Shown here piece after piece: positions 7,832-14,761 of a DNA stretch of 18,663 nt; the first letter of the stretch is position 1, and each line of letters starts with the position of its first letter. The position numbers were made by a program, and so were the translations under genes. Source of the DNA: Polaromonas sp. (GTDB lineage Bacteria > Pseudomonadota > Gammaproteobacteria > Burkholderiales > Burkholderiaceae_C); the NCBI GenBank assembly GCA_013205645.1, contig JABMMH010000041.1:1-18663 (forward strand). Reading direction: 5' to 3'. The notes beneath the pieces are model-generated. The model did no database searches and was not told the DNA's origin. It saw nothing but the letters and a program-made list of their open reading frames with translations.

Positions 7832-9019
7832 CTATTGAACCCCTTTCTGCTGGGTTTCTCGGGCCCAAACCAGTGCGCGCTGGAACACGATCGGTCCGGC
7901 AACTTCCAGGATCAAGGTCACGGCCGCCAGCGCCATCAATTCGTGACCGAGGTCGACACCGCTCTGCCGGGCATGCTCGAGCAACAAGATGATGAAGGCC
8001 GAGACCGGCGTCAGCGCCAGACCGGTCAGCGCGCCCTTGCGCCACGAAATGCCGCTGACGTGCGAGAACGCGGTCACGCTGGCAACCTTGGTGATGAAGC
8101 GCGCACCAATCACCAGCAGCGCCAAGCCCGTGCCGGCCGCCAGGGTGGGCCATTGCATGGTCGAGGCGGCGAAGACAAACAGCAGCACCGTCAGCAATTC
8201 GCCCAGTGCGCCAAAATTGCGCTGCGTCTTGCTGAAGGCAACGCGCCGATGCCGCGCGACCAAACCAAAGGCCAGCGTGGCCAGCAAGGGCGACAGGCTG
8301 GTGCTGTAGGTTAGCGCGACCAGCAGGATGACCGACAGCGCGAAGGCGACGGTGGCGTCTTGAGCCATGTTGCCTAGTTTGCGCAGCATCGCCGGCACGC
8401 CGACGCCGAACAGCGCACCGACACCGGCCGAGGTCAGCAGCACGGCCAAGCTGCGACTGCTGGCACCCAGCCAGTCGCCCGAGCTGTGAAAAATCCACAG
8501 GCCAACAACGACGTTGAAGGTGAAGGCGGCCAGCACGCAATTGATCGCCGTCAGGTGCAGCACGCGCTCGGTCACTTGGCCCGAACTGCGCTCTTCGTTG
8601 ATGACGCGCAGCACGGTGGCCGGCGACGATGACATCGCCAGCGCGGCCAGCAGCAGCGCATTCATCGACGTCACGCCAAACTGGCTGGCGATCAGGTAGA
8701 CAACAGCAAAGGTGCCGAAGGCTTCGACCAGGCCCGTCACAAGCAACCACGGGTTGTTGCGCAGCCAGCGCAGATTGATGCGGTAACCCATCTCGAACAG
8801 GATCAGACCCAGCGCGACGTCGGCCATCAGCAGCATCGTCGCGCTGCCCGATTGCGGCAGCACGCCGATGCTGCTCTGGGCCAACACGAAGCCGACCAGC
8901 CCGTAAAAGCTGATTCTGGGCAAGCCGGTCCAGCGGTGGCCAAACTCACCGGCGACCCAGGCGACAGCGATGGCAAAAGGCCAAGACAAATCGGCCAGAA
9001 TCGTTAACAGTGATGGCAC
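7832..9019 (-). CDS. Cation:proton antiporter (Kef/CPA2-type membrane domain)
   Basis: A 395-residue integral inner-membrane protein with about 11-12 hydrophobic segments. It resembles the sodium/hydrogen exchanger domain of the CPA2 family, which exchanges K+ or Na+ for H+. Family-like stretches include FEMGYRINLRWLRNNPWLL, AALAMSSSPATVLRV and LTGLALTPVSAF. It ends soon after the last membrane segment, so the cytoplasmic TrkA-N nucleotide-binding domain of KefB/KefC is missing. I chose GTG at 9017-9019 as the start: it opens the first hydrophobic segment and has an AAGGAAGG site upstream. The ATG at 9124 would overlap the preceding gene by 73 bases and adds an unrelated Arg-rich leader. The gene abuts the GCS2 ligase gene. 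Ion specificity cannot be read from sequence. Confidence 0.87.
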   Translation of the reverse strand: MPSLLTILADLSWPFAIAVAWVAGEFGHRWTGLPRISFYGLVGFVLAQSSIGVLPQSGSATMLLMADVALGLILFEMGYRINLRWLRNNPWLLVTGLVEAFGTFAVVYLIASQFGVTSMNALLLAALAMSSSPATVLRVINEERSSGQVTERVLHLTAINCVLAAFTFNVVVGLWIFHSSGDWLGASSRSLAVLLTSAGVGALFGVGVPAMLRKLGNMAQDATVAFALSVILLVALTYSTSLSPLLATLAFGLVARHRRVAFSKTQRNFGALGELLTVLLFVFAASTMQWPTLAAGTGLALLVIGARFITKVASVTAFSHVSGISWRKGALTGLALTPVSAFIILLLEHARQSGVDLGHELMALAAVTLILEVAGPIVFQRALVWARETQQKGVQ

Positions 9020-9029
9020 AGGCGCGTCG

Positions 9030-9038
9030 TCCTTCCTT
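9030..9038 (-). promoter_or_regulatory. Ribosome binding site of the antiporter gene
   Basis: On the minus strand an AAGGAAGGA sequence ends ten bases before the GTG at 9017-9019 and lies in the 32-base gap after the upstream gene's stop at 9052. It decides in favour of the GTG start over the ATG at 9124. Confidence 0.7.
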
Positions 9039-9051
9039 CGATATAAAAACC

Positions 9052-9654
9052 TTAAGTAACCGCCAACGGCAGGAGTTCCGGCAATACGCCCTCGGGCAAG
9101 GGATATTGGTCGACGTTCAGACACATGCTGACCAGCGTGTAATAACTCATGGCGGCCATCAGATCGACCACACCTTGTTCACCAACTTGCGTTAACAGCG
9201 CCGCATAGGTAGCGTCACTGACTTGCCGGGTCTGAATCAGCTCATGACAAAAAGCATGCACCGACACCAGCGGTTCCGACAAAGGCGCCGGCGTTTGACC
9301 CAGCGCAATGGCTTGGATCAGGCTTTCATCGAGGCCGGCGTCAAGCGCCATTTTGCGGTGCGCCCACCAGACAAACTGGCTACTCCAAAAGCGCGCGATC
9401 ATCAAAATCGCCAGCTCGTTGAGCATCAAAGGCAGCGACGATTCGAAGCGCGTGTGCACGCCAAACTGCTGCGCCAATTGCCCCAAGGCGGGACTGCGCA
9501 ACAAGACGTTGTACGGCCCCTGCATGGAGCCACGTTTGCCGCCGAGCACGCTCTGCGTCATCTGCTGCTGGGCTGGCGTCATCTCTGGCCAAGTCAGCGG
9601 CGCAAAGCGCTTGCCGCGCAACTGAAATTCGGGAATGGTGTTGTCAGTGGTCAT
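9052..9654 (-). CDS. Carboxymuconolactone decarboxylase family protein (AhpD-like fold)
   Basis: A 200-residue cytoplasmic protein of the CMD/AhpD superfamily. The core ELAILMIARFWSSQFVWWAH places Glu80 and His99 at the family's conserved positions. The redox CxxC pair of AhpD-type peroxidase reductases is absent, with Trp-Ser-Ser in the region, so a disulfide-relay role is unlikely and a decarboxylase or lactonase-like role is more plausible. The ATG overlaps the stop of the dioxygenase gene by one base (TAATG), indicating translational coupling. It may act on a product of the dioxygenase. The superfamily assignment is good; the reaction is unknown. Confidence 0.85.
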   Translation of the reverse strand: MTTDNTIPEFQLRGKRFAPLTWPEMTPAQQQMTQSVLGGKRGSMQGPYNVLLRSPALGQLAQQFGVHTRFESSLPLMLNELAILMIARFWSSQFVWWAHRKMALDAGLDESLIQAIALGQTPAPLSEPLVSVHAFCHELIQTRQVSDATYAALLTQVGEQGVVDLMAAMSYYTLVSMCLNVDQYPLPEGVLPELLPLAVT

Positions 9655-10478
9655 TAAACGGGCCTGTCGCCTTGCAGCGTGATGCGGTGCATCACTCGCC
9701 GAAAGCCATGGTAATCATTCACCGGGTTGTGCTGAGCGCAGCGGTTGTCCCAGAAGGCGATGGCGTTCAGCTCCCAGGCAAAGCGGCAGGTGAACTCCGG
9801 CTTGATTTGGTGTTGAAACAAAAATTGCAACAAGGGCGCGCTTTCTTCGTCGGTCATGCCTTTGATGCCCGCTGTGTGCGCGACGTTGACAAACAAGGCT
9901 TTTTGCCCAGTTTCAGGGTGCGTGCGCACCACCGGGTGCTCGGCCAAGTAAGACTTGGGTGCGGCCTCTTTGCCGTCTGTCTTGATCCGGTCTTCGCGTG
10001 TTTTAGAAACATCGGCCTTGGCTGAACTGCTGATGCCGACAAGGCCCTCCAGCAGATTTTTCATGGTGGTCGACAAGGACTCATAGGCCAGACATTGGTT
10101 GGCAAACAGGGTGTCACCGCCGTAGGGCGGGACTTCCAGTGACAGCAACATAGAGCCCATTGGCGGCACTTCTAGATAAGTCGTGTCTGAATGCCAGATG
10201 CCGCCAAAGTTAACTTTTTCGTGCTCGAGTTTTTTGACTTCGATGATCTGCGGAAAGCCCTCCAGCCCCTTGACGAAGGGATACTCGATCGGCTCGCCCA
10301 TGGCTTTGGCGAAGTCCAGAAACTGCTGCGGTGTCAATTTTTGCTGACGCAAGAAAATAACCTTGTGCTGCAAAAAAACTTGGCGAATGTCGGCCGCCAG
10401 CGCGGTTGACATGCCTAACGACAAATCGACGCCAGAGATCACCGCCCCGAGGGCGCCAGCGATAGGATGGATGTTCAT
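9654..10478 (-). CDS. TauD/TfdA family Fe(II)/2-oxoglutarate-dependent dioxygenase
   Basis: A 274-residue enzyme of the taurine dioxygenase family, which uses Fe(II), O2 and 2-oxoglutarate to hydroxylate a substrate, often releasing sulfite or breaking an ether. The facial triad is visible: His96 and Asp98 in WHSDTTY, and His250 in AQHNPVNDYHG. Arg265 in MHRIT should bind 2-oxoglutarate, and Thr123 in GGDTLFAN matches the family. The start is the ATG at 10476-10478 followed by NIHPIAGALGAVISGVDLS, the usual N-terminal strand. It starts 11 bases after the binding-protein stop and overlaps the next gene by one base. No sulfonate ABC transporter genes are nearby, so taurine itself is not implied; the substrate is unknown. 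Confidence 0.92.
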   Translation of the reverse strand: MNIHPIAGALGAVISGVDLSLGMSTALAADIRQVFLQHKVIFLRQQKLTPQQFLDFAKAMGEPIEYPFVKGLEGFPQIIEVKKLEHEKVNFGGIWHSDTTYLEVPPMGSMLLSLEVPPYGGDTLFANQCLAYESLSTTMKNLLEGLVGISSSAKADVSKTREDRIKTDGKEAAPKSYLAEHPVVRTHPETGQKALFVNVAHTAGIKGMTDEESAPLLQFLFQHQIKPEFTCRFAWELNAIAFWDNRCAQHNPVNDYHGFRRVMHRITLQGDRPV

Positions 10479-10489
10479 GCGTGTGACTT

Positions 10490-11449
10490 TCAGTCTGCCG
10501 TCGCACCAGAGGTCTTGACGACAGCCGCCCAGCGCTGAATATCATCGTGCAAGACAGCGCCAAAGGCCTGCGGCGTGCTGGCGTAAGGCTCAGCGCCCAA
10601 GGTGGCGAACTTCACCAAGGTGTCTTTATCTTGCAAAATTTTATTGACGTCTTCATTGATTTGACGCACCACCGCTGGTGGCATGCCTTTCGGGCCGAAC
10701 AGACCGAACCATGGGCTGATGACGAAATTCGGGTAACCAGATTCAGAAATCGTCGGCATGTCCTTGAAGGCTTGCGCGCGTTTCGCACCCGTCACGCCCA
10801 GACCTTTGACGGTACCGGCTCGAATGTGCTGGGCCACCGAAGGCAAGCTGGTGAAGACCAGCTGAATCTGACCAGACAACAAATCGGTCAAGGCCGGTGC
10901 GGCTCCTTTGTAAGGAACATGCTGCATTTTGGTCTGCACTTCGGCACTGAACATTTCACCCAGCAGATGGTTCACTGAGCCATTGCCAGCAGAGCCAAAA
11001 GAGATCGGATTTTTCGCCGCATAAGCGGCTAATTCACGGACAGTGTTGACCGGCAGTGAACCCGTCACAACCGCTACAAATGGCACATTGGCCAAGGTGG
11101 CGACGGGGGTGAAATCGGCTTCTGGGTCAAACGGCAGCTTTTTGTAAATGCTGACATTGATGGCGTGCGAGCCCACATAAGACATCAGCAAGGTGTGGCC
11201 GTCACCGGGCGCTTTGGCGACCACGTCCATGCCGATGTTGCCGCCCGCACCGGCGCGGTTGTCAATCACCACCGGCTGACCCCACTTCTCCGACAACTTT
11301 TGGCCAACAATGCGCGCCAAGGCATCGGACGCACCGCCCGGCGTTTGCGGCACCACGATGCGCACTGGTTTGGTCGGAAAGGTCTGCGCTTGTGACAGCA
11401 CAGTAGTGAGGGCCAACAAAGCGGCGCAGGTGATATTTTTTATGGTCAT
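10490..11449 (-). CDS. Bug/TctC-family tripartite tricarboxylate transporter substrate-binding protein
   Basis: A 319-residue secreted periplasmic binding protein. Residues 1-22 form a signal peptide (basic NH2 end, hydrophobic ALLALTTVL, cleavage near SQAQ). The mature part starts with FPTKPVRIVVPQTPGGASD, where the PGGxxD loop with Asp42 contacts the carboxylate ligand in Bug proteins. DNRAGAGGNIGMD and MQHVPYKG are further family signatures. Bug proteins bind carboxylic acids and related small molecules; many are orphans without TctA/TctB membrane partners, as here. The ATG at 11447-11449 has GGAG six bases upstream. It is the first gene of the minus-strand run leading to the dioxygenase, whose substrate it might deliver. 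The upstream end lies just after a terminator. Confidence 0.93.
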   Translation of the reverse strand: MTIKNITCAALLALTTVLSQAQTFPTKPVRIVVPQTPGGASDALARIVGQKLSEKWGQPVVIDNRAGAGGNIGMDVVAKAPGDGHTLLMSYVGSHAINVSIYKKLPFDPEADFTPVATLANVPFVAVVTGSLPVNTVRELAAYAAKNPISFGSAGNGSVNHLLGEMFSAEVQTKMQHVPYKGAAPALTDLLSGQIQLVFTSLPSVAQHIRAGTVKGLGVTGAKRAQAFKDMPTISESGYPNFVISPWFGLFGPKGMPPAVVRQINEDVNKILQDKDTLVKFATLGAEPYASTPQAFGAVLHDDIQRWAAVVKTSGATAD

Positions 11450-11455
11450 TCGTGT

Positions 11456-11459
11456 CTCC
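11456..11459 (-). promoter_or_regulatory. Ribosome binding site of the Bug gene
   Basis: GGAG on the minus strand lies six bases before the ATG at 11447-11449. It selects this ATG over the in-frame TTG four codons upstream, which overlaps the site. Confidence 0.65.
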
Positions 11460-11470
11460 AAAATACGGAA

Positions 11471-11485
11471 CGCTCATTATGAGCG
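11471..11485. repeat. Short palindrome between terminator and Bug gene
   Basis: CGCTCAT (11471-11477) and ATGAGCG (11479-11485) are perfect seven-base arms around one base. The site is 22 bases upstream of the Bug start codon and five bases from the terminator. It may be an operator. A CATAAT -10-like sequence lies inside it on the minus strand, but no acceptable -35 box stands at the right distance. Confidence 0.4.
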
Positions 11486-11489
11486 GGAA

Positions 11490-11525
11490 CGAAAAAGCCC
11501 TCATTTTTCAACGAGGGCTTTTTCG
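11490..11525. terminator. Stem-loop terminator after acnB
   Basis: Perfect 13-base arms (11490-11502 and 11513-11525) enclose a ten-base loop. The stem core GCCCTC/GAGGGC is flanked by five A and five T, so it works as a Rho-independent terminator in either direction. It lies 37 bases past the acnB stop and separates the TCA operon from the Bug operon transcribed the same way. Confidence 0.88.
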
Positions 11526-11562
11526 GACTGGGCGCGAACCCAGCGTTAGAAAATCAACCGAT

Positions 11563-14160
11563 TCAGCTGACTGTTTCAGCGACGTCCGTGTAGTCCTTGA
11601 CCTGGTCGAAGTTCAGGTACTTGTAGACCGTGCTGCCAGCATCCTTCAGAACGCCCATGTCGTCCATGTACTCGGCTTTGGTCGGGATGCGACCGAGCTT
11701 GGAGGTGATGGCCGCGAGTTCGGCGGAGCCCAAATAGACAAAGGTGTTTTTGCCCAGACGGTTCGGGAAGTTACGCGTTGACGTTGACAGCACCGTGGCG
11801 CCTTCTTTGACCTGCGCCTGGTTGCCCATGCACAAGCTGCAACCGGGCATTTCCATGCGGGCACCAGCAGCGCCAAGCACACCGTAATGGCCTTCTTCGC
11901 TGAGTTGCTTGGCGTCCATTTTGGTCGGCGGCGCCATCCACAACTTGACCGGGATATCGCGCTTGTTTTCGAGCAGTTTGGAGGCTGCGCGGAAATGGCC
12001 GATGTTGGTCATGCAGCTGCCGATGAAGACTTCGTCGATCTTGGTGCCGGCGACTTCTGACAGTGTTTTCACGTCATCCGGATCATTCGGGCAGGCCAAG
12101 ATAGGCTCATGGATTTCGGCCAGATCAATCTCGATCACCGCAGCGTACTCAGCATCCGGGTCAGCCTTCAAAAGCTGTGGATCGGCCAGCCAGGCTTCCA
12201 TGGCTGCGATACGGCGCTTGATGGTGCGGACATCTGAATAACCCGTCGCGATCATCCACTTCAACATGGTGATGTTGCTGGTGATGTACTCGATGATCGG
12301 CTCTTTGTTCAGATGCACGGTGCAACCGCCCGCACTGCGTTCAGCCGACGAGTCGCTCAACTCAAAAGCCTGCTCCACTTTCAGATCAGGCAACCCTTCG
12401 ATCTCCAGAATGCGACCGGAGAACACATTGATTTTGCCCTGCTTGGCCACGGTCAACAGACCGGCCTTGATGGCGTACAGCGGAATCGCGCTGACCAGAT
12501 CGCGCAACGTGACGCCGGGCTGCATCGTGCCTTTGAAGCGCACCAGCACACTCTCAGGCATGTCCAACGGCATGACGCCAGTGGCGGCACCAAAGGCGAC
12601 CAGACCGGAACCCGCTGGGAAGCTGATACCGATAGGGAAACGCGTGTGGCTGTCGCCGCCGGTGCCGACCGTGTCAGGCAGCAGCATGCGGTTCAACCAG
12701 CTGTGAATGATGCCGTCGCCCGGGCGCAGCGAGATGCCGCCACGGGTGGTGATGAACTCTGGCAGTTCATGGTGCATCTTGACGTCAACCGGCTTGGGAT
12801 AAGCCGCCGTGTGGCAGAACGACTGCATGACGAGGTCTGAGCTGAAGCCTAGGCAAGCCAAGTCTTTGAGTTCGTCGCGGGTCATTGGGCCGGTGGTGTC
12901 TTGCGTGCCGACCGAGGTCATTTTTGGCTCGCAATAGGTGCCGGGGCGAACGCCCTTGCCTTCTGGCAAACCGACCGAGCGACCGACCATTTTTTGCGCC
13001 AACGTGTAACCACGGCCGCTGTCGACGGGGTCTTGCGGCAAGCGGAACACGGTCGACGCAGGCAGACCCAGCGCAGCGCGGGCTTTGGACGTCAGACCAC
13101 GGCCGACGATCAGGGGAATACGGCCACCAGCGCGCACTTCGTCAAACAGCACATCGCTTTTGAAGGTGAACTCGCCAATCACTTGGCCGTCTTTGAGGAC
13201 TTTGCCGTCGTAAGGACGCAGCTCAATCACATCGCCCATGGCCATTTGGCTGACATCGACTTCGATCGGCAAGGCGCCCGAGTCTTCCATGGTGTTGTAG
13301 AAAATCGGGGCAATCTTGCTGCCCAGACAAACACCGCCAAAGCGCTTGTTCGGCACAAACGGAATGTCTTGGCCAGTCCACCACAGAACCGAGTTGGTGG
13401 CAGATTTGCGGGAAGAACCGGTGCCAACGACGTCGCCGACGTAAGCCACCAGATGGCCTTTGGCCTTGAGTTCTTCAATGAACTTGACCGGGCCGCGCTT
13501 GCCGTCTTCTTCAGGCGTGATGCCGGGACGGGCGTTTTTGTGCATGGCCAAGGCGTGCAGCGGAATGTCGGGGCGACTCCAAGCGTCGGGGGCCGGCGAC
13601 AAGTCGTCGGTGTTGATCTCGCCAGCGCATTTGAAAACCGTCAGCTGGATCGACTTGGCCACTTCTGGGCGGCTGGTGAACCACTCGGCGTCGGCCCAGC
13701 TTTGCAGCACGGCCTGGGCGTGAGCGTTGCCCTTTTCAGACTTTTCTTGCACATCATGGAACTGGTCGAACATCAACAGCGTTGACTTCAAGCCGGTGGC
13801 GGCTTGTTCTGCGACTGCCGCATCGGCGTCGTCCAGCAAGTCGATCATCGGGCTGATGTTGTAGCCACCGAGCATCGTGCCCAGCAACTGGGTCGCGTGC
13901 ACGCGTGAGATCACAGCGCATTTTTCAGTGCCGTAAGCCACAGCGGCCAAATAGCTCGCCTTGACTTTGGCGGCATCGTCCACACCAGCCGGCACGCGGT
14001 AAGTGATCAGGTCGGCCAGCGTTTTTTCTTCGCCTTTGCTTGGGTTTTTGAGCAATTCGATGAGCTCACCGGTTTGCTTGGCGGTCAACGGCAACGGGGG
14101 AATACCCAGAGCGGAACGCTCGGCAACATGGGCGCGGTAGGTGGTCAGAAAATCGGACAC
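11563..14160 (-). CDS. acnB: Aconitate hydratase B (bifunctional aconitase / 2-methylisocitrate dehydratase)
   Basis: An 865-residue aconitase B, the same length as E. coli AcnB. It converts citrate to isocitrate in the TCA cycle, and family members also act on 2-methylisocitrate. The N-terminal HEAT-like region (FLTTYRAHVAERSALGIPPLPL) is followed by the swivel domain with GTGSSRKSATNSV (about 246-258), then the catalytic domains. Cluster ligands are Cys716 (GSCMTNIGH) and Cys774/Cys777 (GCSLCMGN). DTVGTGGDSHTRFPIGIS (about 496-513) is a substrate-site signature. The start is GTG at 14158-14160, chosen because AGGAG ends seven bases upstream and the protein then begins at the usual AcnB N-terminus. 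It is the last gene of the mdh - lyase - hypothetical - acnB run, followed by a strong terminator. Confidence 0.97.
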   Translation of the reverse strand: MSDFLTTYRAHVAERSALGIPPLPLTAKQTGELIELLKNPSKGEEKTLADLITYRVPAGVDDAAKVKASYLAAVAYGTEKCAVISRVHATQLLGTMLGGYNISPMIDLLDDADAAVAEQAATGLKSTLLMFDQFHDVQEKSEKGNAHAQAVLQSWADAEWFTSRPEVAKSIQLTVFKCAGEINTDDLSPAPDAWSRPDIPLHALAMHKNARPGITPEEDGKRGPVKFIEELKAKGHLVAYVGDVVGTGSSRKSATNSVLWWTGQDIPFVPNKRFGGVCLGSKIAPIFYNTMEDSGALPIEVDVSQMAMGDVIELRPYDGKVLKDGQVIGEFTFKSDVLFDEVRAGGRIPLIVGRGLTSKARAALGLPASTVFRLPQDPVDSGRGYTLAQKMVGRSVGLPEGKGVRPGTYCEPKMTSVGTQDTTGPMTRDELKDLACLGFSSDLVMQSFCHTAAYPKPVDVKMHHELPEFITTRGGISLRPGDGIIHSWLNRMLLPDTVGTGGDSHTRFPIGISFPAGSGLVAFGAATGVMPLDMPESVLVRFKGTMQPGVTLRDLVSAIPLYAIKAGLLTVAKQGKINVFSGRILEIEGLPDLKVEQAFELSDSSAERSAGGCTVHLNKEPIIEYITSNITMLKWMIATGYSDVRTIKRRIAAMEAWLADPQLLKADPDAEYAAVIEIDLAEIHEPILACPNDPDDVKTLSEVAGTKIDEVFIGSCMTNIGHFRAASKLLENKRDIPVKLWMAPPTKMDAKQLSEEGHYGVLGAAGARMEMPGCSLCMGNQAQVKEGATVLSTSTRNFPNRLGKNTFVYLGSAELAAITSKLGRIPTKAEYMDDMGVLKDAGSTVYKYLNFDQVKDYTDVAETVS

Positions 14161-14167
14161 TGTTTTT

Positions 14168-14172
14168 CTCCT
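14168..14172 (-). promoter_or_regulatory. Ribosome binding site of acnB
   Basis: AGGAG on the minus strand, seven bases before GTG 14158-14160. In the longer frame opened by TTG at 14181 this site would be coding, so the GTG start is preferred. Confidence 0.75.
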
Positions 14173-14214
14173 GTCGTACAAAAATAAGGGTGGGCAAAAA
14201 AGAAAACTAAAAAA

Positions 14215-14751
14215 TCAATCCAGCAATCCCGGCGCCGGTTTGTCACGCATGGTTTGGGCGACGGTCAATTGCGCCGGACTCATGCATTCGTCGGCCATGC
14301 GCTGGCCGGCTTTCTGGTTCATTAACATCGACTTGTTGGACAACTGCAACCAGACGGCGCCGGCTTTGGGATCTTCCAGCCGGATCGCACCCGTGGACGA
14401 GATAACCGGGAACATGCGGTAGCGAAAATTCTTGCCCTGAACATTGAAATAACCCGGCGACTGCGGGTCATTGGTCAGCGTCACTGAGGCACCCAGCTCG
14501 CAACGCAACACGCCGGTATGGACTTGCTCCGCAATGGCCAGTTCCATCGGCTCCAGCGCCGCTTCTGCGGCCATGATGCCGGTGGCCATCTGGTTGGCGG
14601 TGCTTCTGATGTCTGTTCGGCTGACACTTGGCTTGGCCTTGGCTACAGCGGCTTTTTTAGCGGCGGGTTGATCCGTGGACTGAGCCAGCACGGCAGGGGC
14701 GGCAAGCCAAACGCAAGCCGCCAAGAAAGTGGGCAAGAGCAGATTTTTCAT
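14215..14751 (-). CDS. Conserved-looking secreted hypothetical protein
   Basis: A 178-residue protein I do not recognise as a named family. Residues 1-23 are a clear signal peptide (MKNLLLPTFLAACVWLAAPAVLA with an Ala-x-Ala type end), so export to the periplasm is expected. Residues 24-45 are rich in Ala and Lys and look like a flexible linker. The rest is a small globular domain with two Cys, 84 (LRCELG) and 156 (DECMSP), able to form a disulfide, and a Gly/aromatic-rich middle (GYFNVQGKNFRYRMFPV). It starts ten bases after the CitE-like stop and ends 54 bases before acnB, so it is co-transcribed with TCA enzymes. A link to central metabolism is suggested only by position. No Shine-Dalgarno of note is visible. 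Confidence 0.8.
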   Translation of the reverse strand: MKNLLLPTFLAACVWLAAPAVLAQSTDQPAAKKAAVAKAKPSVSRTDIRSTANQMATGIMAAEAALEPMELAIAEQVHTGVLRCELGASVTLTNDPQSPGYFNVQGKNFRYRMFPVISSTGAIRLEDPKAGAVWLQLSNKSMLMNQKAGQRMADECMSPAQLTVAQTMRDKPAPGLLD

Positions 14752-14761
14752 GAGCGACAGC

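Noticed and set aside
7776..8750. Long minus-strand open frame overlapping the antiporter gene in another frame
   Set aside because: Its translation is Arg/Gly/Ala-rich without domain motifs, while the antiporter frame has clear membrane segments; it is a by-product of high GC.
9020..9124. Upstream ATG extension of the antiporter
   Set aside because: It overlaps the preceding gene by 73 bases, lacks a ribosome site, and encodes an Arg-rich leader unlike the family; the GTG at 9017-9019 has a strong site.
11476..11511. Promoter for the Bug gene made of TTGAAA in the terminator loop and CATAAT in the palindrome
   Set aside because: The boxes are 24 bases apart, too far for a sigma70 promoter.
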